Counted from the first letter of the stretch, positions 8,258 through 18,119 are shown. The stretch: 28,393 nt of DNA from CAYGZQ01 sp964354375 [NCBI: uncultured Planctomycetota bacterium] (GCA_964354375.1 CAYGZQ010000041.1:1-28393); one strand, 5' to 3'. Made by a program: numbers and translations. Notes: generated by a model from the sequence alone, not told the origin.

Positions 8258-8275
8258 TTGTATGGTGAGAACCGG

Positions 8276-8315
8276 CGGCCGGGTGGCGTTTGAGGAAACA
8301 TGCGTTAGCCGGCCG
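8276..8315 (+). other. Strong leader hairpin upstream of lipoprotein copy 2
   Basis: CGGCCGG (8276-8282) pairs with CCGGCCG (8309-8315), and TGGCG (8284-8288) extends the stem against CGTTA (8303-8307) with G-T pairs and one mismatch. It sits about 12 bases into the predicted transcript. It may stabilise the RNA or be regulatory. It shares no obvious sequence with the leader of copy 1. Confidence 0.45.
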
Positions 8316-8421
8316 AAACATGCCGCGCTGCATTACAGCCGGCAAGGTGGAGTTCTCCGGATTGGTTTCCGTTGTTGGATTCAGCCTTAGCGCCTGCTCA
8401 GAGAATTCGGAGGTTCATTTC

Positions 8422-10932
8422 ATGTACAGGATGTCAGCGGTGCTTGTTCTGGGGATCTGTGCGCTGACGACACTCGGATGCTCGAGCAATGTGAATAATC
8501 CATTGATCCCCGGCGGCGAGACAGGTTTCTCTGCTGGAGCCGGTGTGTCCGGGCATCAGATCGCGTCGACCCATCTCTGGGGCTATTTCACCGTCTTCGT
8601 CGATATCGAGAGCATGGCGGTCGAAGCGGTCCCGGACCGGGGCACGATGTTCAGCGCGAACGTGGTGAATTTCCTGAATTCGAAGCCGCTCGCGATGTCG
8701 TTCAAGATCAACGAGGTGATCGCAGGCGCCGACTGCACCGATGTCGACATCAATGTCGGCCTGACGCATCCCTTCCCGGGGATGCCGCAGTACAACGGGT
8801 ACGACGTACGGGGCGTGTTCATGGGCGACGGCAGCGAGACGCTCAAGTACAACACAGACCTGGTGTATCCGGTTGCGGATGCCGATCAGTTCATGCTCGA
8901 CGACCCTGAATATAGTGGCGCGGACCAGCCGGGGGGCGGTCCGGACGGGTACACGCGATGGTTCAATCTCAGCGAGTTCTCCGAGGGCGGAATGCCTCTG
9001 TTCAATTACACGAAGGGCAAGCTCGCGACGTCCGGTTTTGCGGGAACCGCGACGTTGTGCCCGTACAGGTATTTTGCCGACGGGCTGGGGACATACGACG
9101 ACCTGTGGACATGGATTAACTCCCACTCGGATCAGGACGGCGTCTTTTCCTCGGGCGCTTTCAACGAGCGCAACTACTACCTAAGGTTTCCGAAGGCCGA
9201 GGGGATCGTATACGGCTATGCCGTGATCGCGAACTGGGAAGGTCCCGATCCTCAGTCTCATCCGTCCAATGCGGTCGAGGCAGTCGCGTGCACGGTCATC
9301 GACAACAGCAATGTCTACTACATCGATTCCGCGAACAAGGGCGGAGCGGTCGTTCTCGACATCAGCGTCTTCGACTGGGGCTCCCTGGTCTCTGCGGGCA
9401 TAATGGAGGACTACGGCATCATCGTCGAATCGACCGTGCTCAGCGGCCCGTATGAATTCGACCCAGGCGAGATGACGCCTGTCGGAGGGGATGACAATTT
9501 CTCGACATATCACGTGGAGATCGCGGCCGACAATGTGCAGGGGGTTGATGGGAACGAGTGCTGGGTGATCGTTGAGTATCCCTCTCACGACTACACGAAC
9601 GAGTTCGGCGTCTCGAATCTTGCCGACAAGGACGCTCTCGCGGCGTTCTTCAGATACGAGCTGACGGTTTCCCCGAATCCGACGAACCAGAATCCTGTCT
9701 GCGATCTAAAGGTTGTGAGCGATCTTCCGGCGGAGGGATGGGATTCGGGAGTGCCGCTCGAGCTCGATGCGTCGGGATCGACCGATCCGGACGGAGACGC
9801 TCTGAGCTTTCAATGGGATTTCGACGGGGACGGAGTTTACGGCGAGAATCCGGACGATTCGTACGAAGGCGCTGACGACAACCCCACGCACTATTACAAG
9901 GCCAACTACACGGGAAAAGTAAGTGTGAAAGTACTGGACGGCAAGGGAGGGATCTCGACATGCGATACGGATGTGCAGGTCATAACGCATCCGTCGAAGA
10001 ATATACAGCTTCACGCCTCCCTGATTGCCAAAGACATAGCGGTCGATCACCAGAACGGGGACCTGATAGTCCTGTTCACCGACGGCACAATCGAGCAGAC
10101 CTGGAAATACGCAAGGAGTTCGTTCTACCAGACCGGCGCGCATTTCTACAACCTGTACTCCTTCACGACAAGCGCGTGGGCGATCGATGTGTGCCCGAAC
10201 CGGCACTATATTACGACGGGGAACTACGCGTCAAATAACCCTTTGACAGAGGTGGTTGATCCGGACGGGAACAGTCTGTATCAGATGAGCCAGGGAGGTC
10301 CCGGCACGCCGAGCGTGGAGGTCTTCGCGATAGCGGCCGGAGATTTCACGAACGACCTGGGGAATATCCTCGGCTGGCCGTCGGCGAATGCCACTTTCGC
10401 CATACGATACCCGGACGGCAACTGGTTCTTCGGCCACCAGTGGCACTACTACTGGCCGACCGTCTACACAGGCATAGACCAGATTTATTACGGATACATC
10501 AAGGGTGTGGAGTCCGACGGGACAGGGAACTACCTCTGGTACCTTGAGGACGCTCCGGAGTATTACGTGTCCAGATGGGAGCTGAGCAATTCGGGGTTCC
10601 CGTACAGCCAGACCTACAGCGGCGCGTATTTCGGCACGGGTTCGCAGACCAATGCGGACAACGGCTGGTATTCATCCAGGGACATCACGCGGGACGATCA
10701 GAACCGCTATTTCGTGCTGGACAGGCTGTCCACCGGCGTGCCGAGGGTGAAGATGTGGACGGTCAGTGGGACCGTGACTACTTCTGAGGGCGGTTTCGGT
10801 GATTCGACTTCCATTTCCGGGACGCCGTTGAGGATTGAAGGCAGCGACTGGTCGGGGGACATTGTTGTTTTGCACGGGAACTCGGCCCCGTATATGGTGA
10901 GCGTGTTCACGCCGAACGAAATGCCCGACTAG
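8422..10932 (+). CDS. Large PKD-containing secreted lipoprotein, copy 2
   Basis: This 836-residue protein is paralogous to the lipoprotein at 4595-7084 over its whole length. The lipobox is TTLGC (Cys20), followed by Ser-Ser. The shared N-terminal domain shows the same anchor motifs (WGYF, YDVRG, GYTRWFN, NYYLRFP). The PKD-like domain includes FQWDFDGDGVYG at 463-474, a calcium-loop-like Asp cluster. HPSKNIQL and DITRDDQNR recur at equivalent positions in the propeller-like C-terminal part. The ATG at 8422 is eight bases after CGGAGG. The reading frame is open back to 8290 but that extension has no ribosome site and would bury the signal peptide. Divergence from copy 1 appears substantial, so the duplication is not recent. 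Function is inferred to be surface-exposed and non-enzymatic. Confidence 0.85.
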   Translation: MYRMSAVLVLGICALTTLGCSSNVNNPLIPGGETGFSAGAGVSGHQIASTHLWGYFTVFVDIESMAVEAVPDRGTMFSANVVNFLNSKPLAMSFKINEVIAGADCTDVDINVGLTHPFPGMPQYNGYDVRGVFMGDGSETLKYNTDLVYPVADADQFMLDDPEYSGADQPGGGPDGYTRWFNLSEFSEGGMPLFNYTKGKLATSGFAGTATLCPYRYFADGLGTYDDLWTWINSHSDQDGVFSSGAFNERNYYLRFPKAEGIVYGYAVIANWEGPDPQSHPSNAVEAVACTVIDNSNVYYIDSANKGGAVVLDISVFDWGSLVSAGIMEDYGIIVESTVLSGPYEFDPGEMTPVGGDDNFSTYHVEIAADNVQGVDGNECWVIVEYPSHDYTNEFGVSNLADKDALAAFFRYELTVSPNPTNQNPVCDLKVVSDLPAEGWDSGVPLELDASGSTDPDGDALSFQWDFDGDGVYGENPDDSYEGADDNPTHYYKANYTGKVSVKVLDGKGGISTCDTDVQVITHPSKNIQLHASLIAKDIAVDHQNGDLIVLFTDGTIEQTWKYARSSFYQTGAHFYNLYSFTTSAWAIDVCPNRHYITTGNYASNNPLTEVVDPDGNSLYQMSQGGPGTPSVEVFAIAAGDFTNDLGNILGWPSANATFAIRYPDGNWFFGHQWHYYWPTVYTGIDQIYYGYIKGVESDGTGNYLWYLEDAPEYYVSRWELSNSGFPYSQTYSGAYFGTGSQTNADNGWYSSRDITRDDQNRYFVLDRLSTGVPRVKMWTVSGTVTTSEGGFGDSTSISGTPLRIEGSDWSGDIVVLHGNSAPYMVSVFTPNEMPD

Positions 10933-11219
10933 GGGACTTTTTGAGACCCGATATCGGGCGGGATCACGAAAAAGCGGCAGGACCGCATCAGAGATAGGGG
11001 AGAAGGAGCAGAGGGGGCCCCGGATGGTGCCGGTTGGTCCGGGGCGCCCCGGAACCGACCAGGCCGCGGGTCCTTCTCTCGGGGGGTAAGAGACCCGCAG
11101 CTCACAGACCGGATCCAGCGTTATAACGTGTATGGCTGCAGGAAGCTGACGAGGGCAAACGGATTTTTCTGAAGAAACTGCCGAAATAGAAAACAAGAGC
11201 TCCACCGGGGTATTCCCGG
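10933..11219. other. Structured intergenic segment without a gene
   Basis: No convincing gene was seen. It contains a 12-bp perfect palindrome CCCGATATCGGG (10947-10958). A strong hairpin at 11032-11060 is centred on CCGGGGCGCCCCGG and extended by GGTTGG with CCGACC. A third hairpin pairs GCGGGTC (11066-11072) with GACCCGC (11092-11098). None has a clear T tract. The first may end the upstream transcript; the role of the others is unknown. Confidence 0.5.
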
Positions 11220-11249
11220 TTGCTTAGACATTGGTCAACATACTATAAT
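11220..11249 (+). promoter_or_regulatory. Promoter of the giant lipoprotein
   Basis: A perfect TATAAT at 11244-11249 is preceded by TTGCTT (11220-11225) at 18 bp. Transcription would start near 11256, giving a leader of about 47 bases. Confidence 0.5.
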
Positions 11250-11302
11250 AAAGAGAACCCCAGATGCGCCGGTCCGGAAGAGATCGGTGAAAGGATCGAA
11301 CG

Positions 11303-14300
11303 ATGGTTTCCAAATCCCGTCCCTGGTTTGCCGGGCTAGTAGGCCTGGTTCTGCTTATCGCCGTTTCCTGCGCAGGAGGAGGCAGTCCCGTAGCGCCTCC
11401 ATCCGGCACAGGAGGAACGGAGAACTCGCCCGGTCTGACCGGCGGGTCCGATTCGCAGGGGCAATCCCACGCCGCTCAGAGCACCTCGGTTTGGGGCATT
11501 TATGATCTGGTTTATGACGAGGCGTCGGATCGGTTCGAGATAACCCCGATTCGCTCCGCCCAGTTCACCTTCAACATAACCGGGTTCCTGCAGCCCCCCG
11601 ATGGTAGCCTCGCGAACCTGTCCGTGGAGATAACCGACAAGACGAAATTCATGAGCGAAGGGAAGATGACGCTGAATGTCGGGATCACTCATCCTCTGAA
11701 CAATCCCCGATTGATCGGTTTCGACACGATGGGAGTGCTCGTAGGCAAGGCCAGCGTCGTATTCAACGAAGACCCCGGCGTCGCGTTCGCGGGCGCGAAT
11801 GACCTGAGACTGCTGAATTTCGACGGCTACACCCGATGGATGAACCCGGTGGAGTTCACCAACCCGGGTTTCAACGGATTCCTTGAGGGCGCCCTGGGAA
11901 CGAAGAATCAGACATGGACCGCCTCGGTGAACGCCTACAAATACTACGCTCACGGTCTGAATGCCCAGGATAATCTCGGCGCCTATCTGGATATACAAGC
12001 CAATATCGACAACCGAGGCGCATTCCTGCCCGGAACCACGAACTACAGGGAATTCCAGATCCAGTTCCCGATGAACGCAGGGTTCCCGGTTCCGCAGTTC
12101 CAGTACGCGATCGTGTCGCACTTCAAGGGCGCGAAGGATCAGAACGGCGATCCGATACCGGAGCCCGAAATCTCCGATTTCCTGCCGGAGGCGAACGCCG
12201 CCGAGGCGATCTACGTCATCCCCAACACATCCAACAGCACCCTTTACTTCAATGTACCGACCAGCAAGCCCGGGGGCGATTTCATTCTGGAACTTACGGT
12301 ATACGACTGGCAGGGCATGGAAGCCATTGGCGGAACCGGCACGCTGAATGAGATCAACTCGATCGGTCTGGACAGCCCCCAGGGTCTGTTCGGAAGTACC
12401 GGCAAGACCCTCGCGATAACCGACGTGGCTGTGACCGAAGTGCAGACTCCGGGTGAGAATTCCACGAAGATATCCATTCTGGTTCAGGGTCTCCAGCCCC
12501 CGACATGGGGCATTTACGAGGTGCTCGTCGCGGTCTACAGCGAGGATCCGAACAGCTATGGACCCAACTTCGGCAGTCCTTATCCTCTGGACGCCAAGCT
12601 GGCGACGTACACGAGGACTTCGGTGGAGGTCAAGGAGGACACCACTGTAGCTAACATTGATCCCGTGATAGATGAAGTCCAGGGTCCCACCGAGGTGGAC
12701 TGCTGGACGGGATCGGTTGAGTATGTGTGCACCGCTCACGATGATGACCCCGGCGATACTATTCTCTACACATGGACGGTCGTGAAGCTGCCGAATCTGC
12801 CCGTGTTCAGCGATCCTCCGACCGAGGACAACACGGAGTACGAGGTGGATTGGGGGGATTCCAAGTATGGACCGGGGGCTTACCAGGTAGGCGTTCGAAT
12901 CACCGACGGGAAAGGGTCGGCGATGAAAATGACAGGTGTCATCTATGCCTCCGGAGGGTTGAAGGCGATAGGGATAGACGCTGACGATGGGGATACCCAC
13001 AATGTGCTCTGCACCAACATAGACGCTGAATACACGGCGTCGATAGATCAGTGCACCCCGGGTAATGTGTCATACAGGTGGCTGCGCGGTCCCGGAGACC
13101 CACCCGCCGAGATTGATCCCCTCGACCCGAACTGGACCGTGCCGTCAGGAGGAAACACCGTCCAGTTGAGCTGGCAGAACACTGAGATCGGGACCTGGTG
13201 GATCATCTTCGAGGTGTCGGACCTGACGGGTTCGAAAGCGTACAGCGGCCCGTATTTCGTTGAGCGCGTAGACACCCCCCCCTCCGATCTCAATCCTCCG
13301 TCGGGCGCCACGGAAGTCAACTGCAATGACACGGATGAAGTGTACACTCTGACCGGTGGCGATGATTGCGACGGCGGGAGCGACGTGAGGGAATGGACGA
13401 TCACGCAGACGAGCGAACCACCGGTCGGCGGCTGGGTCTCGGCCCCGGACAATGAATTCACAGTGGACTGGTCGGTATATCCCGTCGGCACCTACTACGC
13501 ATGGCAGCGCGTGGGTGTTGATGGCAACTATTCGGTCAGCGATCCGTTGGCGGTGCATCGCAACAACACTCCCCCGGATGAACCCGATTCTCCGCTGGGA
13601 GAGATTATGGTCAACTGCACGATGACTGATGCGACATACCAGGCCGGGGCTGTCAATGATTGCGAGGGCGATCCCGTGCTGAGAGAGTGGGCTTTGGGAG
13701 AAGAGGTCAATCCTCCGACGACGGGCTGGGTGTCTTTCAGCGGGAACTCTTTCGAAGTCGATTACTCGATCGTGCCCAATGGAGTTTATCAGCTTTTCCA
13801 GAGGGCCTCCGATAACGGCACTGACTGGGCATGCTCGAGCGGTACGATGGTGAACAAGGGCAACAGGGCGCCCGACAAGCCTGCGACGCCTGAGGGGCCC
13901 GACCCGGTCACATGCTATGACACTGCGGCCGAATATGAGGCCGGATCCGCGACCGATTGCGATGCGGGAAGCGTTCTTACCCGATACTGGCTTGTTTCCG
14001 AGGACCCGGAGTTCCCGATGGGAGTCTGGACCCAGTTTTCCGGCTCGAGTTTCACGGTTGACTGGTCGGGGTACTTCACTGGACAGTGGTTCGTTTTCCA
14101 GAAGGTATCCGACGGAATCGCCGATACCATGAGTACTTCCCTTTGGGTGAAGAAAGATAATGCCCCGCCGGAAGTCGGCGTTCCCAGCGGTCCGACGGAT
14201 GTTGACTGCGGTTCGACGGATGTCGAGTATCAGGAGAATGGTGTCAGTGACTGCGATACCTTAACGCAGCTCATGAAGTCATGGTATCTGTCAACCAGCT

Positions 14301-17092
14301 CGGACAGTCAGACCGGCGGCAACTGGAATCCGTACGAGGGCTCCACCTTCGAGATAGACTTCTCCTTCCTCCCGTCTGACGACTATTACCTTTTCATCAA
14401 GGTGTCGGATATGATCGACACCACAATCAGTGAGCCGCTTCACATCGTAAGACTCAACAGTGCTCCTGATGTGCCGCCGATACCGAGCGGGCCCGACGAA
14501 GTGAACTGCCAGACAAATCCTGCGATATATGACGGCGCACACGTGGAAGACTGCGATCCGTTCGACACAATAACGCACTATCACTACCTGTCAACCAATC
14601 CGGTCAGCCCAACCGGGGGAAGCTGGATCATGGACACAGGAACCGACCTGATTGTGGACTTCGCGGGCGTGGTCGCGGAGCAGCCTTACTATTTGTTCCA
14701 GAAGGTCTCGGACGGGCTCATGGAGACAATGAGCCAGTCGCTCGAGGTCGTCTACCACAACACTGCAGCGTCGAATCCATCGGCTCCGTCCGGCAAGACA
14801 TCGGTGAGCTGCGCCAACGACAATGAGACATACTCGGGCGGTGCGGTCAGCGACTGCGATACATGGCAGGCTCTACCGAGGAGCTGGGCGATAAGCCAGG
14901 TCAACAGTCCGCCGGCAGACGGGTGGATCGACATGACGGGCTCGACATGGGTTGTGAACTGGTCCGAGTACGATGAGGGGACATATTACATGTTCCAGAG
15001 GGTGTACGACGGGTATGTGTACTCGAACAGCACGTCATTGACGATCACCGTGGGTCCGCCCACCCTCGTCAAGCCCCCTGCGCCGATCGGCAGCGTCGAC
15101 CTCGTCTGTGACGGCGAGATCGAAACCTACCAGGCCGGCGACTATATGGTCGGCTGCCCCGGTCTGACGATAGTTCGCGACTGGGCGTACAGCGCTACTC
15201 CAAGCCCGCCTGCATCGGGATGGACGGTCTTTGAAGGAACGACATTTGATGTCGATCCGACCAGCATCGGGTTCGGCTACCGCTACCTCTATCAGCGCGC
15301 ATCTCTCGGTATCCAGAAGCAGATTTCGTCGCCGCTTGTGGTTTACGTGCATCCAAGCACTCTGGGCATGCCGCCTGCGCCGAGCGGTTCGGCCAGCGTG
15401 GACTGCAACTCCACTGCCATGAGCTACGACATGGGCAGCGTTGAAACCGGATGCCCCGGAACGCCCATCACGCGTTTCTGGCAGATCCGTCAAGACGGCA
15501 CACCGGTGATCACGTGGCAGCAGTTCACGGTCTCGCCCGTGGATATCGACTGGTCGTCGTATTCGCCCGGCTATATCTACGAGCTGGTCCAGAAGGCCGA
15601 GGACGGGGATCATGTGCAGGTCAGCTCGGCGCTTCTGGTAGAGAAGGTCAACGATGCGCCTGAGTTCCTTGGAACGATCACCGGATCGACTGCGGTAACA
15701 TGCGTTGACACATTCACGGTGTACGAATGCGGGTCTATCGAAGACTGCGACAGCAGCCAGACCCTCACACGACAGTGGGCATTCAACACGGTCAACTTAT
15801 ATCCGATCGTAGGCTGGAATTCCATGACCGGATCGAGCTTCGTCGTCGATTATTCGTCCCCCGAGATCCAGCCCGGCGACATCTACCTGTTCCAGAGGGT
15901 CAGCGACGGTGTAACGACGGAATACGATCCCGTGAGCCTGCACGTAGTCTACAGCAACACTGCTCCATCAAAGCCCCCGATGGTGTTTGGGGTGCCGCTG
16001 ATTGACTGCGACAATCTGGTGCAAACGTACATTGCTCCGGCCCCAAGCGACTGTGACGGCACAGTACTCATACGCGAGTGGGCGTCCGGCGACAGCTCGA
16101 CGCCGCCTGAAAGCGGGTGGACGGTATTCACTGGGAATTCGTTCGGTGTCGACTGGTCGGGTTACGGATTCGGGTCATGGTATCTGTTCCAGAGGGCATC
16201 GGACGGGTCTGCAACGACCACCAGCACTGCATTCCAGGTCAATAAGGCAAACTCCGCTCCCGAGATCGAATCGCTCACATGCGAAGAGGGCACCGGCCCG
16301 TTCGATTCCGACGGATTGTCGGAGGGCCTTGCGGGACTCAGTCTCGCGAACACCCTCAACTTCGACTTCACCGCGAGCGACTGCGATGGTGAAGACCTTG
16401 ACAATTACTGGGCCATCACAACTAGTTCGTCGCCATTGCCGCCTGAGGATCCGGCATGGGTCGGCCCGATCGACGGAAACAGCTTCATGGTGGCCTTGAG
16501 TTCGTTCACTTCCCTGGCTCCCGCGGTCCTGCATGTGCAGTTGGGTTCATCCGACGGCACCAATTTCACGGTGAGCATCTGGGGAGGCTCGGTGAACCTG
16601 TGGAAGCTCGTCTGGCTGACGGATTTCTCCAGTGCGGGCCAGATGTGGTCGGAGCACTCATGCGAGGCGGGCAGCGGCAGCTACACGTGGGCGTACGACT
16701 CGGCGAACAAGTACCTTCGCCTCCAGGATTACAGCGCGCCGTCCAGATCAGCAGTGTGGAGCTACTCGGTGGCTTTCCCCAGCGCGCCCACCGTGGGTCA
16801 GACCGGCAAGCTGATCTCCTACCTGAACCCCTCGATCGCTTCCGGCCTCGACAGCATGTACTTCTCCCTCCTCGATGACGTGACCTGCCTCAAGTACAAC
16901 CTCGACCCCATGACCGGAAACGGTTGCTCGACCAACCAGCCCGGACTCAAGCAGTTCACGATTTCGTCGACCGCCCCGATCTGGGCTCACTCCAGGAGAA
17001 TCGGCCTTTATGAGAATGGTGTTTCGGACGGCTGCACGTCAAGCGATTTCTGGATGGACTGGGTCGGAGTCTGGATCCAGCCTCCGCATTAG
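11303..17092 (+). CDS. Giant 1,929-residue lipoprotein with tandem Cys-pair repeats
   Basis: The signal peptide ends in AVSC (Cys23), followed by AGGGSP as in lipoprotein copy 1. Residues about 60-450 hold a divergent version of the N-terminal domain common to the three large lipoproteins (GYTRWMN retained). Two divergent Ig/PKD-like modules follow (about 452-660). Then come ten repeats of about 100 residues (661-1656), one degenerate module and a C-terminal domain (about 1770-1929) resembling a lectin-like jelly roll. Each repeat has Cys-x14/15-Cys, a GW turn, a strand like GSSFTVDWS, and LFQRVSDG near its end. The paired Cys probably form disulfides outside the cytoplasm. The ATG at 11303 follows AAAGGA by seven bases. 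A strong terminator follows. A long surface stalk or adhesin-like role is inferred; no enzyme motif is visible. Confidence 0.85.
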   Translation: MVSKSRPWFAGLVGLVLLIAVSCAGGGSPVAPPSGTGGTENSPGLTGGSDSQGQSHAAQSTSVWGIYDLVYDEASDRFEITPIRSAQFTFNITGFLQPPDGSLANLSVEITDKTKFMSEGKMTLNVGITHPLNNPRLIGFDTMGVLVGKASVVFNEDPGVAFAGANDLRLLNFDGYTRWMNPVEFTNPGFNGFLEGALGTKNQTWTASVNAYKYYAHGLNAQDNLGAYLDIQANIDNRGAFLPGTTNYREFQIQFPMNAGFPVPQFQYAIVSHFKGAKDQNGDPIPEPEISDFLPEANAAEAIYVIPNTSNSTLYFNVPTSKPGGDFILELTVYDWQGMEAIGGTGTLNEINSIGLDSPQGLFGSTGKTLAITDVAVTEVQTPGENSTKISILVQGLQPPTWGIYEVLVAVYSEDPNSYGPNFGSPYPLDAKLATYTRTSVEVKEDTTVANIDPVIDEVQGPTEVDCWTGSVEYVCTAHDDDPGDTILYTWTVVKLPNLPVFSDPPTEDNTEYEVDWGDSKYGPGAYQVGVRITDGKGSAMKMTGVIYASGGLKAIGIDADDGDTHNVLCTNIDAEYTASIDQCTPGNVSYRWLRGPGDPPAEIDPLDPNWTVPSGGNTVQLSWQNTEIGTWWIIFEVSDLTGSKAYSGPYFVERVDTPPSDLNPPSGATEVNCNDTDEVYTLTGGDDCDGGSDVREWTITQTSEPPVGGWVSAPDNEFTVDWSVYPVGTYYAWQRVGVDGNYSVSDPLAVHRNNTPPDEPDSPLGEIMVNCTMTDATYQAGAVNDCEGDPVLREWALGEEVNPPTTGWVSFSGNSFEVDYSIVPNGVYQLFQRASDNGTDWACSSGTMVNKGNRAPDKPATPEGPDPVTCYDTAAEYEAGSATDCDAGSVLTRYWLVSEDPEFPMGVWTQFSGSSFTVDWSGYFTGQWFVFQKVSDGIADTMSTSLWVKKDNAPPEVGVPSGPTDVDCGSTDVEYQENGVSDCDTLTQLMKSWYLSTSSDSQTGGNWNPYEGSTFEIDFSFLPSDDYYLFIKVSDMIDTTISEPLHIVRLNSAPDVPPIPSGPDEVNCQTNPAIYDGAHVEDCDPFDTITHYHYLSTNPVSPTGGSWIMDTGTDLIVDFAGVVAEQPYYLFQKVSDGLMETMSQSLEVVYHNTAASNPSAPSGKTSVSCANDNETYSGGAVSDCDTWQALPRSWAISQVNSPPADGWIDMTGSTWVVNWSEYDEGTYYMFQRVYDGYVYSNSTSLTITVGPPTLVKPPAPIGSVDLVCDGEIETYQAGDYMVGCPGLTIVRDWAYSATPSPPASGWTVFEGTTFDVDPTSIGFGYRYLYQRASLGIQKQISSPLVVYVHPSTLGMPPAPSGSASVDCNSTAMSYDMGSVETGCPGTPITRFWQIRQDGTPVITWQQFTVSPVDIDWSSYSPGYIYELVQKAEDGDHVQVSSALLVEKVNDAPEFLGTITGSTAVTCVDTFTVYECGSIEDCDSSQTLTRQWAFNTVNLYPIVGWNSMTGSSFVVDYSSPEIQPGDIYLFQRVSDGVTTEYDPVSLHVVYSNTAPSKPPMVFGVPLIDCDNLVQTYIAPAPSDCDGTVLIREWASGDSSTPPESGWTVFTGNSFGVDWSGYGFGSWYLFQRASDGSATTTSTAFQVNKANSAPEIESLTCEEGTGPFDSDGLSEGLAGLSLANTLNFDFTASDCDGEDLDNYWAITTSSSPLPPEDPAWVGPIDGNSFMVALSSFTSLAPAVLHVQLGSSDGTNFTVSIWGGSVNLWKLVWLTDFSSAGQMWSEHSCEAGSGSYTWAYDSANKYLRLQDYSAPSRSAVWSYSVAFPSAPTVGQTGKLISYLNPSIASGLDSMYFSLLDDVTCLKYNLDPMTGNGCSTNQPGLKQFTISSTAPIWAHSRRIGLYENGVSDGCTSSDFWMDWVGVWIQPPH
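13283..16270 (+). repeat. Coding tandem array of ten ~100-residue repeats
   Basis: Within the giant lipoprotein, residues 661-1656 divide into ten units of about 298 bases. Units three to twelve of the module series (counting two divergent ones before) all keep the Cys pair. The spacing is 14 in eight units and 15 in the ninth and tenth modules. DNA sequences of the units differ widely, so the array is old rather than freshly expanded. Confidence 0.85.
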
Positions 17093-17114
17093 CCGGACTT
17101 CCTCATTCGGACAC

Positions 17115-17146
17115 AAAACACCCCCGGATTCACCCGGGGGTTTTTT
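17115..17146 (+). terminator. Rho-independent terminator after the giant lipoprotein
   Basis: CCCCCGG (17121-17127) and CCGGGGG (17134-17140) form a stem with a six-base loop, flanked by AAAAC and TTTTTT. It lies 20-50 bases past the stop codon and is very like the terminator at 7121-7154. Confidence 0.88.
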
Positions 17147-17151
17147 CTGCC

Positions 17152-17180
17152 TTGCACCACGCGAATTCCGGGGCTATATT
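17152..17180 (+). promoter_or_regulatory. htpX promoter
   Basis: TTGCAC (17152-17157) and TATATT (17175-17180) are 17 bp apart, immediately after the upstream terminator. The predicted leader to htpX is about 90 bases. Confidence 0.55.
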
Positions 17181-17276
17181 CAATCCGTGCCCTGCGGCAA
17201 CCATTTTCGGTTTCCGGTGTCTTAGAACCTTGGACAGCCTGTCGCCGGATGGGAAATGGACGAGGGGTGAAATCCA

Positions 17277-18119
17277 ATGAACATGCTGAAGACAATACTG
17301 CTGCTCACAGGCATGTCGCTCCTTCTCATGTTTGTGGGCCATTTGATCGGCGGAGAATGGGGCGTGATCATCGCGCTCGTCATCGCGATTGCGCTTAACT
17401 TCTCGAGCTGGTATTTCTCGGACAAGCTGGTGCTGTCGATGTATCGGGCGCAGGAAGTGGACGAATCGAATGCACCGAACCTGATAAGGATGGTGAGGGA
17501 GCTTTCGCAGGACGCGAACATACCGATGCCGAAGGTCTACGTGGTCCCGTCGAACAGCCCGAACGCGTTTGCCACCGGTCGCGACCCGAAGCATGCGGCG
17601 GTCGCGGTGACCCGGGGTATTCTCGGGATACTGAGCTACGATGAGCTCAAGGGTGTAGTGGGACACGAGCTCGCCCACGTCAAAAACCGCGACAGCCTGA
17701 TCATGACGATCGCGGCGACACTGGCGGCGGCGATCGGCTTCCTTGCCTACATGGCCAGATTCGCAGCGTTCTTCGGTGTCGGCGACCGTCGCAGCGGCGG
17801 AGGGCTCGCGCTTCTCATGTGGGCGATCCTCGCGCCGATCATCGCCATGATAATCCAGTTGGCGATTTCGAGGACGAGGGAGTTCGGGGCGGACCGCGGC
17901 GGAGCGGAGTTTTCCCATCAACCCCTCATGCTGGCGAGCGCACTGAAGAAGATCAGCGCGGCAAGTCAGGTAAATCCGCAGTCCGACCTTGCCGACCCGT
18001 CGACCGCTCACCTCTGGATCGCGAGTCCGCTCTCGCGCGGCACGCTTGCCTCTCTCTTCTCGACGCACCCTCCGATGGAGGAGAGGATTCGAAGGCTCGA
18101 GAAAATGGCGGGGCTCTAG
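17277..18119 (+). CDS. htpX: HtpX, M48-family membrane zinc metalloprotease
   Basis: This 280-residue inner-membrane protease is expected to degrade misfolded membrane proteins. Two N-terminal membrane segments (about 5-25 and 28-47) precede the catalytic domain. The zinc motif HELAH is at 130-134 with Glu131 as general base, and the third ligand is Glu202 in REFGAD. Two further hydrophobic stretches lie at about 144-167 and 177-197, between these motifs, as is typical for HtpX. Length and motif order are those of the family. The ATG at 17277 follows GAGGGG by nine bases. It has its own promoter and stands alone. It marks the left flank of the restriction-modification insert. Confidence 0.95.
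   Translation: MNMLKTILLLTGMSLLLMFVGHLIGGEWGVIIALVIAIALNFSSWYFSDKLVLSMYRAQEVDESNAPNLIRMVRELSQDANIPMPKVYVVPSNSPNAFATGRDPKHAAVAVTRGILGILSYDELKGVVGHELAHVKNRDSLIMTIAATLAAAIGFLAYMARFAAFFGVGDRRSGGGLALLMWAILAPIIAMIIQLAISRTREFGADRGGAEFSHQPLMLASALKKISAASQVNPQSDLADPSTAHLWIASPLSRGTLASLFSTHPPMEERIRRLEKMAGL

Noticed and set aside
8290-8421. N-terminal extension of lipoprotein copy 2
   Set aside because: It lacks a ribosome site and would place 44 residues before a perfect lipoprotein signal peptide; CGGAGG lies before ATG8422.
11336-13000. 554-residue open frame antisense to the giant lipoprotein
   Set aside because: The plus strand has a lipobox, domain homology to neighbours and a terminator. The antisense product looks like Arg/Val-rich noise.
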